Source: Guillardia theta CCMP2712
Taxonomy: Eukaryota; Cryptophyceae; Pyrenomonadales; Geminigeraceae
Assembly: GCF_000315625.1 (NCBI RefSeq)
Contig: NW_005434548.1
Span: 119,830-151,186 of the forward strand
DNA length: 31,357 nucleotides
Direction of reading: 5' to 3'
The position numbers and the translations under genes were made by a program. The notes below the pieces were generated by a model, which was not told where the DNA came from, searched no databases, and saw only the letters and a program-made list of their open reading frames with translations. Within the stretch, counting starts at the first letter, position 1. Each line of letters begins with the position of its first letter. Positions 21,517 through 31,357 of the stretch are shown here, one piece after another.

Positions 21517-21969
21517 AGTGTCTTTCATCCCACAACCCCAGAGGAAAGCACAAAACTTCCCGACTGGATCGCCCCCACCTTCATAGAAGAAAACGTTTGC
21601 CGCGCTTATGTGGACTCGATGGGGTTGGTGTACTGCCAAAAAATCGTCATCACCGGCTCAAGTGTTTTCTTCGTCCCTTACGGTTCCCCACAAGTGCTGG
21701 ACTGGAGGATCCCAGTACTGCGAAGTTCAAGTCAAGAAGAGTCAGACTACATCCATATGAGCTCTTACCGTCTGAAAGTTGACGAAACATGCAAGCACGG
21801 AGGAGATCATTATGGATGGGCGTTGAAAGACAGAAATGGCAGCGGGAAGAGAAGAAGAAAGCGGAAGCAGAGAAGAAGAGAAGAAGAATCTGTCAGTAAT
21901 TCTCGAATCATTTCAGTTGCTGTCGTACCCCCCAGAAGTCACGACGAGGAACACCATCTTCCATGGTGA
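21517..21969 (+). other. Possible gene or gene remnant, unidentified
   Basis: An open frame of 150 codons begins after a stop at 21514 and reads like a real protein: TPEESTKLPDWIAPTFIEEN, MGLVYCQKIVITGSSVFFVP, GSPQVLDWRIPVL and CKHGGDHYGWALKDR. It then becomes a Lys/Arg/Glu run and ends at 21969 at a sequence (ATGGTGAGAC) that could be a splice donor. The first ATG in frame is at 21619. An overlapping frame (21836-22177) holds LESFQLLSYPPEVTTRNTIF, also protein-like. Neither matches a family I know. It may be a poorly resolved multi-exon gene, or a decayed copy just downstream of the CDC14 gene. Confidence 0.3.
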
Positions 21970-22730
21970 GACGATCCTCACGGTCGGTGATGGCAGCCTA
22001 TACTGGCATCAGGCATCTCTCTCCCTTCCTTGCCGTCCTTACCCAATGAGGAACAGGGAAGATGCCGGGAGGAGGAGTGAAGACGGAGAGAAGCTGCGGT
22101 CATGTAAGATCTCGATGTGCGCAAGTTTGAAACACTTTGGAAGAGACACATGGGGAAACAACCTCATCATGCACTAACAGGCAGCACAAACGGTGCACTA
22201 CAAGCTCAGCTAAACTACAACTCAAGTCTCCACCTAAGATTTCCCAGCATATTCGAGAGAATGAAAGAGCGTAGACATCCGTGCCTCATCATTTGCTCAG
22301 GTTGCATAGAGCATCAATCAGGGCGATGTGCCATGCCTATCACCGCCGCCATAACACATCATCAGCAACGTCTCTAACATCAATGCTGTGTTCTAAAATT
22401 TGCAAAAGAAATGAGCTTGTTCCTGAAATATTCAGTTTATCCCCCCATTATTTCAATCTTTCAGTTGGATCTTCATCTATTTGCTGCCATATTGCCTCTG
22501 TACTGCATGATGGATATTTACTTTCACAGGTGAGCTTGGAGCTTTGGTCCTGGTCCAAGTGCATATGTTTGATTCCTTCCTTCAGGGTGTCTGATCATCC
22601 TCTGCTGTACATCCACTTCTACAACATCTCCTTTTCCTCCTCCTGCTCCTCCTCCTCGTTTCTTCGCTTCAACCATTCCACCATCTTACCTGGAACATAG
22701 CGCTTCTTTGATCTATTTCGGGGACAATCC
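21970..22730. other. No supported gene
   Basis: Mixed-composition DNA between the unidentified frame and the next C-rich block. Several frames of 80-140 codons are open but have no motif. A TCC-rich tract lies at 22630-22655. Confidence 0.3.
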
Positions 22731-23500
22731 ACCCACCTTTATCACCCCCCTCACCCACTGTACAACCCTCTCCCAAAAACAACATCCTAAAATATAGGGG
22801 TACTTTTTAGGTAATATTCAGTGGTAATGGGATAACCTCTGGGGGATTTACCTCAGAAGCACCCCACCCTCTGACTTCACCTTTTTGGATTATTTCCGTT
22901 ATAAATAAGTTTCACCGGAATATTCTCACGAAACGCGAAAGGGCACACAAGCGCGGCGGAGGCTGCACCGGCCGGGCCCGGGCACTACCGGCTGCCGCAG
23001 TGCCAGTCACGGAGTCCGACGGTCCGAGGCTTCGGCTGAGTTCAGCTTCAATGGTTGAACGGGCCCAGGGAGTCCCGCGCGCCCCCGGCGGCCAGCCCGC
23101 GTGACCGTAGTCCGACGGCGGCGGCCAGTGTTCAACGCCGGCAACCGCCGTTTGAACTGTGGCCGACTCGCCGGACTCCGGTGGCCACTGTCAACGACAT
23201 GTGGAACTGCAGGTGACCCGCCTCAAAGGTGACCCGCCTCAACCTAATCAGCCTGTTCGACAGCACGGCAGCGGCTGCCCCAGTTAAGTAAAGTAGTAGT
23301 ACAGTTCAAGTTCACGTTTCATTTCAGTTCTGACTGGCGTTCACTATCATACCCGGGCTACTCAGGCTGCAAACTTAATCTGCCAGGCTCCGCTCAGGCT
23401 GCAGCGGTGCCGCTGCGGCCAGTATAGTATGCGGTAACTCAGTGCCAGTGCTCGGAGTCCGGCGAGCCGCACTGTCTGTCAGCTCTTGAATGCCGGCGGC
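22731..23500. repeat. C-rich block followed by GC-rich block, third intergenic pair
   Basis: 22731-22890 is C-rich on the plus strand (TCACCCCCCTCACCC words). 22940-23500 is GC-rich with CGGCCGGGCCCGGGC, CAGTGCCAGTCACGG and similar words, the same vocabulary as 16960-18465. It lies between the convergent CDC14 and PP2C genes. An exact 16-nt tandem duplication is at 23211-23242. ACCCGCCTCA from that duplication also occurs near 18484 at the edge of the other GC block. Confidence 0.5.
23211..23242. repeat. 16-nt tandem duplication
   Basis: AGGTGACCCGCCTCAA occurs twice head to tail at 23211-23226 and 23227-23242 without mismatch. Confidence 0.85.
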
Positions 23501-23518
23501 GACGGCAGGCTCGTCTGG

Positions 23519-23556
23519 GTCCTCCTCCTCCTCCTCCTCCTCCTCCTCCTCCTCCT
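23519..23556. repeat. (TCC)n microsatellite
   Basis: About twelve uninterrupted TCC triplets just downstream of the stop codon of the minus-strand PP2C gene. On the gene's own strand this is a GGA tract in the likely 3' UTR. Confidence 0.9.
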
Positions 23557-23649
23557 CTGCACAGCGTCGTCCTCCTTGTCCTGCTCCTCCCAGTCCTCCT
23601 CCTCACTGAGTCACTGAGTCATGCAATCCTCCTGGGCACGTCCTCGTCC

Positions 23650-26600
23650 TCATCCTCGTCCTCCTCGAAGGTCGATGATCATCACTGAGATGTTGTCCGT
23701 CGATCCTCTCTTGAAAGCGGCATGCGCCAGAGCCTGCCAAGTCTTCAGGCTTCACCTTCCTCGTCCCTTGCTCCTCTCCTCCCTCCTCCCTTGCTCCTCT
23801 CCTCCCTCCTCCCTTGCGCCCACTTCCTCCACATGCATCCTCCTCTTCTGCTTCCTCTACTCATTCTCTTCCTCGTGCTGTATGACTCCTCTTTCCTCCC
23901 GCCTCCTTCTCCCGCATCCTTGTCCTCCTCCTTACCCTCGCTCCGCAGTCTGGCGCTCCTTCGATCATATGCGCGAGAATGAAGCTGACTGCCTCCTCAT
24001 TGCTGGCGGGAACGTTCAGCGGCTGTCGCAACCCCGAGGGGAGGAGAAAGGGAGGAGGGAGGAGGGAGTGAGCAGGGAGGAGGGAGGGAGGAGAAGGGAG
24101 GGAGGGAGGCGAAGGGAGGGGGGAGGGAGAGAAAAAGGATATGGGCAAGTTGCAAGCAGGAACGAGTGAAGGAAAGGGGAGGGCAGAAAATCAGTTGACC
24201 TGAAAACGTCCCAAAGCCCATCTGTAGCGAGGACGATGAACCTGAAATGATGTGAGGGGAGGAGAAAGAGCAAGAGGATACAAGAAGGTTGAGAGGGATT
24301 TCTTGAGCACAGCAGGAGGTGCTGAAGAGGAATATGGAGGAGGACACCAAGGAAATGTGGGGAAGGAACGAAGGAGGGGGAAGGGGAGGGGAGGGAGCAG
24401 GAGGAGCAGGAGGAAAGAGAGAAGAAAGAGGGGAGGAGCAAGATAGGAGATGCGGCAGAGGGAGGAGGAGGAGCGGGGCAGGGAGGTGTTGGCAGGTATC
24501 TGACCATTGTTCGTCGGCGCGTGCGATGAGGGAGATGTCGGGTTCGGCAGTGACGTACGGCTTCAAGGAGGCATCGCCGAGAGCTCTTGAGACAGCTGGA
24601 CAGAGCAGCACATGAGCCTGGGAAGAAGAGGGCGAGGGCGAGGGCAAAGGGGTTGTAAAGTAAGGGAGGGCGGGAGGAGTAGAACTAGAGGGAAAGAGGA
24701 GTGAAGGGGAGCAGAAGAGCAACCGAGTACGCCCATGACGCGGGGGATGCCGGACCCGTAACGGTGAAGCACAAACCCTCCCTGACCGCAGGCTCAGCTC
24801 AGATACACTGCGAGCACGAGCCATCACCATGGACTGAACGCGCGAGACTTCTTCCTCGTCGTCTAGTCGGTGGTCGCGCGACATGGCGATCGAGTCCACG
24901 ATCAGCTCCCCGGCGTCTCCGCTACTCCTCACCTGCACAGAGTTCAGCTCAGCTGGGGGGTGGGAAGCTTGTGGGCTCACCACGCCAAGGACAGCTCGGC
25001 AGTCTCCTGCGTTGGCCACGATGATCTCGGAGGAGGAGAGAGCGACGACGATGGCGGTCGAGCCGTCGATCCAGTCGAACCGCTCGGCATGGAGAAGGAA
25101 CTTGCGGTCCGAGTACAAGAACCCCTCGATCAGAGCCTCGCACACCTGGTCGCAGCTGGCGTCCCCAGCTGGGATGAAGCTGGCTACGTTGGTGAGGAGC
25201 TCGTCACGGCAGAAGTGAGAGCAGCGCGTCCCCCCGTGACCGTCGAACATGCCGAAGAGACGCCACTTGCCCGCCATGAGCGCCATGTCGGTCCTGCCGG
25301 AGCAGGGGAAGGAGGCAAACGCGTCCTCCATGGTCGGCCGTCGGCCCTGCAGCGAGTAGATGGAGCAGGGGCCCCGCCTCTCGCTGGCGTCTAGAGGAGA
25401 CCGATCTCCATCCTTCTTGCTCACCTCCCGCCACGAGTACGCCACACTCTGAAAGCTCTGCCTGTCCTCTGCCTTTACCTGCTCTGCCTCCTCGCCCTCC
25501 TCCTCCTCCTCCTCCTCCTCCTCCTCCTCCTGTGCCTTCTTCTGCCCTCCATCTGGCGTCCACCTCAGGTCCCAGTAGGTTGAAAAGCCTTGACGCTCCC
25601 ATAGCGCCTTCACTCGCTCTGCTCGCTCGTCCAGCCGTCGCAGCGTTTTCGTCGACACCATCCCCGGCTCCTTCTGCCTCGCAAGCGCTCCTCTCCCTTC
25701 TCTCTGACTGGCAGCAACCTCGTCCTTCTCTCGTCCTAGAGGAGCTTCGCTGCTGCTGGCCTCTTCTCCCTCTTCCTTGGACTCTCTCGGCGAGCTGGAG
25801 TCTGACTCGGAGTAGTAGCGGACAGGCACCAGACCTCGGGCCGAAGTCCCATCCTCGTTCCACACCAGCGCGGCGTATCCGTTGATGTAGCTCTTGGCGT
25901 ACTCCTCCTCCATCTCCGGGTCCTCAAGAACCGTGTTCATCCCTCCACCTGCGCTTTTGTCCGCACAGTCGATGGTTGACAGACACTCCGACAGTTCACC
26001 CATCTCCGCTGCGCGATTCTTTTCCTCCTCCTTCTGCCTCCGACCTCTCACCTTCCTCTCTCGTTTCTCTGCCAGCAGCTGCGAGAAGTCCTCCGTCGCA
26101 GGCTCATTGCGGGCCTCCCGCCAAGGGGAGGAGAAGGAAGAGTAGAAGCTCCTGCCAGAGCTCCTCGGCTCCTGCTGGAGGTGAGACTCCCGGTGCTGAG
26201 GCCACGACTTGCTTCGAGGAGGCAGCTGCTGCTGCAGCACATGAAGGAACTTGTTCGCCAGCCAACTCGCTCCAAACGGGAGGCAACCTAGCAGTGGTGA
26301 GCTCCGAGGAGCGCGAGGAGCCAAGGGAGGTTTGAGCCTAGAGGACGAAGAACCTCCTGCCCCTTCTGCTATGCTCCCCTGCTCTGTCCCGCAACACGCC
26401 ACCGCAGTGCCTTCCCCGTCCCTCGCTGGTCTGTCGTTCGTCTCCTCCCCTCCAGGGGCTACCGGGCTGCACGCATCGCCCTTGATCAGGACGCAAGGAG
26501 AAGACTGCGAGCGAGATGGGAAGCAGCTCTGAGACTGGAAGGGACGGAGGAGCCAGCGGTCGAGACGGGTGCTCCCTCCGCGGAGACGACAGGAGAGGAG

Positions 26601-26735
26601 AAGGCCATGTCCGTTGCATCCCTTCAAGCTCCCGGCTCCTGCTGCTGCGTGACTGCTGCTGATGGGCCCGAGCAAAACTCCGAGGGAGAAAATGGCGGGA
26701 AGCAGACAGTGAAGTCTGCTCATCGTCGGCAGCAC
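23650..26735 (-). CDS. PP2C-type Ser/Thr phosphatase with signal peptide and acidic extension
   Basis: Exons: 26735-24981, 24932-24828, 24781-24724, 24595-24505, 24241-24200, 24002-23936 and 23733-23650, 733 aa. The first intron (48 nt) is a multiple of three and is open if unspliced. The PP2C domain (about 455-733) has RRPTMEDAF (Glu470/Asp471), MFDGHGG (Asp498), DWIDGSTAIVV, VANAGDCRAVLG, GFVLHRYGSGIPRVMGVL, AVSRALGDASLKPY, LATDGLWDVF (Asp677) and KRGSTDNISVMIID (Asp719). The metal-ligand spacing matches the family, which supports the splicing. PP2C enzymes dephosphorylate Ser/Thr using Mn/Mg. Unusual is the start: a signal peptide (MSRLHCLLPAIFSLGVLLG) followed by SCRLRGG and a 380-residue charged, low-complexity region with a poly-Glu run. 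Targeting to the secretory route or an organelle reached through it is inferred. The last acceptor could be 9 nt earlier (23742). Confidence 0.93.
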
Positions 26736-28871
26736 CTGCTCCTACACGACCATAGCCTGCTCCCGTGTTCCACTACCCGCTCAAGATTAGATCGGATCGA
26801 GAAGAGCTCTCTGCAGACGAGCCGGCATCCGGGGGTAGGAGGGGGGTGAAGCAGCGAGGAGGCTACCGACTGTCTACTTGGACGAGAGTCAATGTTGTCA
26901 ACGTCGGGGCACTGACAAGCATTCCTGGAGGTAGAAGTCATTACTGAGAAGGAGTGATGATAGGTGTTATTGCAACCCTGTCTAATCCTCTCCACCACCA
27001 CTCCTCTGCATGCCTGTCATCCTTACTCTCCTTCCCTCCACTCCTCTGCATCCTCGACCTCACTTCATTTCTTCATCACGTTATCGATGCTCGTACAATT
27101 GACGTCCTCCCACTTCTGGAAGACACAGTGCACCGCACCATGCCGTCCCTCCGTACTTTCATCTTGCCTGCCTGCCTGCCTACCTGCCTGCCTGTTCTCA
27201 ACAATCAATATTGGGCTACCTGCTAACCCATTTCTCCATGATTTTTCATTAGATCCACTCTCTTTCTGCCGCATATCTTCAGCACCGGCCAAGTAGTCCT
27301 TTCAATAATACACCGCCCATCGACCCTTCAATGATCTCTTTGCTGCCTCCAGTGTCTATTTTCTGCTCTCCCATCCTCCTCCATGGATTATTCTACTCTA
27401 TGACATAATTGCTCATCAGTTGAATCATCTCGGTACCGTGAATGTCATCCTTGCTCCTCTCTCTATTTTCTCCTCTCTCCTCTCCTGCTCAAATTCACTC
27501 ACCCATTTCTCCTTTCCTCGTCTCTCTCCATTTCCCTCTCTCCCCTCCTCTCCCCTCCCCTCCCCTCCCTCCCTCCCTCTCTCCTTCTACTCTCCCCTCC
27601 CCTCCCCTCCCTCCCTCCTCCTTCTACCTCCATCCTCCTTCCTCCTCCTTCCTCTCTCCATCCATCATCCCTCTCCCTCTCCCTCTCCCCTCGCATCCTC
27701 CCTCTCCCTCTCCCTCCTCCCTCGCTTCTTCTCTCCTCGCCTCCGCATTCCCGTCTTTCCCCCATTCTGCGCGTGGGCATGTCGCCTCAATTCACTACAA
27801 CACATTTTAAAAGCCCGGTAGGTTATGGATATTATAAATTTATATCACATCTTATAAATTGTTATAAACAAGGCCGAATTGATATTGAGTAAATATTTTG
27901 GTACCACTTCCGAGTTAACTTTAATCTTCAGTACTGGCAGCCCGGCCGCTCAGTCTCACGCCGGGCCCGGGCCCGGGCCACAGCCAGAAATCACTGTCGG
28001 CCAGGCATCTATTTAGGTTGAGCTGAACTAAACCTCTCACACCTCACCCGGCCGCCTCCATGCTCCCCTTGACGGACAACGCCTCCTCCTCCTCCTCCTC
28101 CTCCTCACCCTCCTCGCATATCGACAGCTTGACCTACTATGCTGCTGAACTTACTCCTTGCATCCTTGCCCTCATGGTTACCTCTGCTCCTCCTCTTTGT
28201 TTACCCTCCTTATCCTCTATTCTACTTCCATCCTCTACCACACTTCCTCCTGTTTCAGCAGGAATCCCAGCCTAACTCCACGTCACTGCAATCTCCTCGT
28301 TCTCAGGCCGTGGCCCATGTCTTCCTTTCTTTCATAATCCTCCACCATCTCCTCAAGCGTCCTGCATCTCTCTTCTCAATATGCATGCCATCATCAAATT
28401 GTTTCTTAGCCATGAACCCCTTTGCGCATCATCTCCACTCACATCAATTCGCCCTCACTCTCCCAGTTGCATCCTCCCTCACATCAAATCCTCTCTCTCT
28501 CTTAGGAACACCCGCCCCCTTTCTCCCAGTCCCTTCCTTGCCCTGCTTTCCTTGTCCTTCTAGATTACTTCAGCGATACCCCCTACCGCAGATCGACGTT
28601 TGTCGTGTTGGACATGAGCGTGTCTCTTGCGTTTGATCGCTTCCTCCTCTGCCTCTCACTTTCTCTTGTGATGCCGCACGCAATGAACGTTACGCACGTG
28701 AACCTGACCTTGTTGATGCAGGGGACGAAGGAGGAGGAGGAGGAGGAGGAGTTGGCTGTTGTGCGCTTCTAGTGGAGACATTTCAGAGAGCAAAGGAGAG
28801 AGTGCGAGGAAGGAGGAGAAAGGAAGGAGGAGAGAGGAAGGGGTTAAGAAGCTAAGGCGTCATCAGGCAGT
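26736..28871. other. 2.1-kb divergent intergenic region, no gene seen
   Basis: It lies between the start codons of the PP2C gene (minus) and the Cys-rich coiled-coil gene (plus). It holds a long, nearly pure pyrimidine tract on the plus strand (27490-27740), AT-rich DNA at 27810-27910, a short GC-rich block (27940-28010, CCGGGCCCGGGCCCGGGCC), a TCC microsatellite (28080-28110) and further TC-rich DNA. A purine-rich stretch (28726-28856) precedes the start at 28872 and is a likely 5' UTR. No frame shows a motif. Confidence 0.45.
27490..27740. repeat. Long polypyrimidine tract
   Basis: About 250 nt of almost only C and T on the plus strand, with CCCTCCCCTCCC and CTCTCCCTCTCC words. Such homopurine-homopyrimidine DNA can form triplexes. 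No coding role is visible. Confidence 0.75.
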
Positions 28872-30201
28872 ATGAGAGGTCCCACCGGCCACTCATTGCT
28901 GCTCCTCCTACTTGTGGGTTGGATGAGCCCTCCCTGCTCCTCCAAGTCGATGTCGCTGCAGGAGACGGAGGAGATGGACGTCAACGAACTTGTCGAGCTG
29001 CTGGGCTACTGCAGGAACAGCTACGGGAAGGCGGCGATCTACGATCCTCTCCTCAACCAATGCGTGTGTAGTTCCGGCTTCTCCTTCGACGGCCAGCTCT
29101 GCGTACCAGCTCGGCCGGTGCAGGAGGATGCAGGGGGGTCGGCGGAGGAGGGAGGGAGGGGTAGGCAGTTGGGGCAGGAAGGAAGCGACAAGTGGTGGGG
29201 GGAGGGAGGAGGCAAGCAGGGAGGGCGAGGAGAGTCAAAGAATCTTGCGGTGGAGATAGAGAAACTGTCTAAGGGGACGAGGAGGTTGCCGTCGAATGCG
29301 ATCACGGCCAAGTCGTTCTCAGCTGTCACCATGTCAGCAAAGGACAACGTCCACTTCTGTACCTACACTGTGACCAAGACTCCTGATGAACAGCTGAAAG
29401 GTGAGGAGGAGAGGAGGAGGAGCGGCGGCAGCAGCAGCAGCAGGAGAGGTGGAGGAGCGAGAGGAATCAAAACGTTGGGAAGAAGGGGAATGGACAAGGC
29501 TAGGGACAGGGGCAGGTACAGGAGAAGGAGGAAGGAAGGAAGGAAACGGAGGACGTGCGGGTAGGATGATGGGAAGTAGAGCGAGGAGTAGGGGACGGGG
29601 ATTTGCCTTCCTTTCTGCAGTTTGTAACTGTTGTAATAGGCAAGAAGAAAAGAAGAACCGTCTCGTTTTCCAAGTGGAAGCATGCGAAGAAAAAAGCTGC
29701 CGAAAAGTATTTCCTGTCAACTCTGCTTCTTCCCTGCTACGCTCCTCCCCTCCTCTCCTCCTCCCTCTCCCCATTCTCCCTTGTTCACCTATTCGTCCTT
29801 GCTGATATTCGTGTAGACGAGGAAGGCTCAAGAACTTGGTCGGCAGCAAAGCTGTCGCGCCCTGCATCGGGCACGACAGCTTCAACATCCTCTGTGAAGA
29901 TCAGAAAGCTTGTCAACGAGAGGTAATCTCCTATTTTAGAGCTCTTGCTCTACATCATCGTCATCATCATCCCCAGATGTTGATGCGCTCCTCTCCTACC
30001 GTCTTCCCTCTCCCTCTCCCTCTCCCTCTCCCTCTCCCTCTCCCTCCCTCCCTCCTTTCTCCCTCTCTCTCACTCACTCTCTCCCTCTCTCTTTCTACCT
30101 CTCTTACATCTTTGGGCAGGTCCTACTGTCGTCAATAGAGGCATTCAACTACAACGACCAGAAGGAGTCTGAGATGATGGAGAAGATCTCTTCGAAGGTA
30201 A

Positions 30202-30241
<40 letters not shown>

Positions 30242-31288
30242 ATCCCCCCCCGCCACTCCCTTCCCCTCCCCCACCCCCATCCTCCTCCTTATCCTCCTCC
30301 TCCTTATCCTCCTCCTTCATTGCCCCTTCTACCCCTCCTCCGCATCATTCTACTGCTCACTGAACTTGTCCTCGTCCTCGTCCTCGTCCTCGTTCTCGTT
30401 CTCGTCCTCGTCCTCGTTCTCGTCCTCGTCCTCATGCTGATACTCTAATCCTCCCCTGCTACCTCACCGGCTTCGCTCCTTTCCTCATCTTCTCCTCTCC
30501 ATCGTCTCATTGACGTGCGATGGCAGGAGAAGGAGCTGTATGAGGCTCAGATGGCAGCAGATCTTCTCAACAAGCAGGTGCTGGTCGTCAAAATTCCCAA
30601 TCGCTCCCACATACCCCCTCCCTCCCCCTCCTCCCCTCCTCCCCTCCTCCCCTCCTCCCCTCCTCCCCTTCTTCTCTTTCTCCCTCTCCTTTCTCCCTCC
30701 TCTCTCCCCGTCGGGTCTTCTCACCTTCTCACCTCTCAGCTCGTCGCTGATCGTGAAACACATCAACATCTGCTTGGAGACCTCGGAGCCAAAGTCAGCA
30801 GCCTCAACTCGCAACTTTCTGTTTGACAGCCTGTTTGTGGCAGCTGGAAGACGCCCGAAGGAAGCTGAAAGAGGCGGAAAAGAGCCAAGGAACAAACCCT
30901 GCAAAAGTTGAGGAGCTGAAGAAGGTGAGAGGAAAGAGAGGAGATACCACCACCACCTTCTCCTCCTCCTCCTCCTCCTCCTCCTCCTCCTCCTCCTCCT
31001 TGACCACCTCCTCCTTGACCACCTCCTCCTCTCTGCCCTCCGTTTCTATCTCCTCTTCCTCTGCCTCTAGATTCACTGTTCTTCCAGGAGATGGATCAGA
31101 AGATTGAGAACATGCATGCCGAGCTCCAGAAGGAGAGGAGGAGGTCCCTTGCTGCCCTTTCCCAGCTCAGCCTCCAGCTCACCCTCACTGGGCAGGCGAG
31201 AGGCTCTAGAGAAGAAATATGACGCTGAACGAGCCAAGGCTGACTCATTCCGCAAAGAGAAGCAGGACCTGTTACAGAAGGTGTGTAT

Positions 31289-31341
<53 letters not shown>

Positions 31342-31357
31342 ATCTCCTGCTCCTGCT
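28872..31357 (+). CDS. Signal-peptide protein with Cys-rich head and coiled-coil tail (3' end outside window)
   Basis: Exons: 28872-29117, 29241-29400, 29822-29922, 30120-30197, 30527-30577, 30740-30793, 30844-30924, 31088-31143 and 31196-31280, then a donor GTGTGT at 31281; about 304 codons so far. Signal peptide: HSLLLLLLVGWMSPPCSS. The head has GYCRNSYGKAAIYDPLLNQC and CVCSSGFSFDGQLCVP, an EGF-like cysteine pattern. A middle part contains VHFCTYTVTKTPDEQLK and CIGHDSFNILCEDQKACQ. From about residue 170 the protein is Glu/Lys/Leu/Gln-rich, for example DARRKLKEAEKS and EKKYDAERAKADSF, a long coiled coil. No known family is recognised. A secreted or surface protein is inferred. Phases agree at every junction; the first donor (29118 or 29103) and the third acceptor (29822) have alternatives. 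Confidence 0.8.
30202..30242 (+). repeat. (CTCCTG)n array in an intron
   Basis: About seven CTCCTG units directly after the donor of the fourth intron of the Cys-rich coiled-coil gene. The same hexamer recurs in its ninth intron, and its complement in the PDZ gene. Confidence 0.9.
30369..30432 (+). repeat. (TCCTCG)n array in the same intron
   Basis: About ten TCCTCG units with TTCTCG variants, in the fourth intron (30198-30526) of the Cys-rich coiled-coil gene. Confidence 0.85.
30958..31030 (+). repeat. (TCC)n array plus a duplicated 15-nt word in an intron
   Basis: Fourteen or so TCC triplets followed by two copies of TTGACCACCTCCTCC, in the seventh intron (30925-31087) of the Cys-rich coiled-coil gene. 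Confidence 0.85.
31291..31357 (+). repeat. (CTCCTG)n array continuing past the window edge
   Basis: At least ten CTCCTG units with one interruption (CATCTCCTG near 31340), starting 10 nt after the donor of the ninth intron of the Cys-rich coiled-coil gene. The array is cut by the end of the window. Confidence 0.9.

Noticed and set aside
27420-27821. Ser/Pro/Leu-rich frames over the pyrimidine tract
   Set aside because: They are simple translation of a CT-only tract, with no start context, motif or splice structure.

Overview
The window is nuclear DNA of an intron-rich microbial eukaryote. Six of the seven confident genes are split by GT-AG introns, most of them only 41-64 nt long. Reading frames continue exactly across these introns. 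There are Gln-rich regulatory proteins, a CDC14-type phosphatase, PDZ and CaaX modules and secreted proteins, and nothing arranged like an operon. Short introns, purine/pyrimidine simple repeats inside the longer introns, and two signal-peptide proteins with an RxRGG segment after the leader suggest a unicellular alga or other protist. A cryptophyte such as Guillardia is my best guess, but the sequence does not prove it. I saw no tRNA, rRNA, CRISPR array or intact transposon.

Layout. (1) 4028 to <1, minus: nine exons of a large Gln/Met-rich, probably nuclear protein with a Cys/His-rich module and a helical C-terminal part; it runs off the left edge. (2) 7654-10134, plus: GAF-domain protein with a very long Gln/His tract, eight exons. 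(3) 11168-10507, minus: small basic secreted or organelle-targeted protein of unknown function, convergent with gene 2. (4) 13197-16954, plus: thirteen-exon protein with two PDZ domains, a coiled coil and a C-terminal CVIS prenylation box. One of its introns is almost entirely a 27-unit, 30-nt minisatellite. (5) 19642-21318, plus: CDC14-family dual-specificity phosphatase in one uninterrupted exon. (6) 26735-23650, minus: PP2C-type phosphatase with a signal peptide and a long acidic N-terminal extension, seven exons. (7) 28872 to >31357, plus: signal peptide, Cys-rich head and coiled-coil tail, at least nine exons, cut by the right edge. A weak extra reading frame follows the CDC14 gene (21517-21969).

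Most intergenic regions share one design: a C-rich, G-poor stretch full of CACCCC and GACTACC words, always C-rich on the plus strand, and a nearby block of very high G+C. Such pairs lie at about 4.9-6.5 kb, 11.7-12.5 kb, 17.0-19.6 kb and 22.7-23.5 kb, with a small GC block near 27.95 kb. No coding function is visible in them.

Functionally the genes look like unrelated neighbours with a signalling flavour: two phosphatases, a GAF sensor, a PDZ scaffold with a lipid anchor and a likely transcriptional cofactor. All exon structures were derived by hand from splice consensus, reading-frame continuity and family motifs. No transcript data were available.
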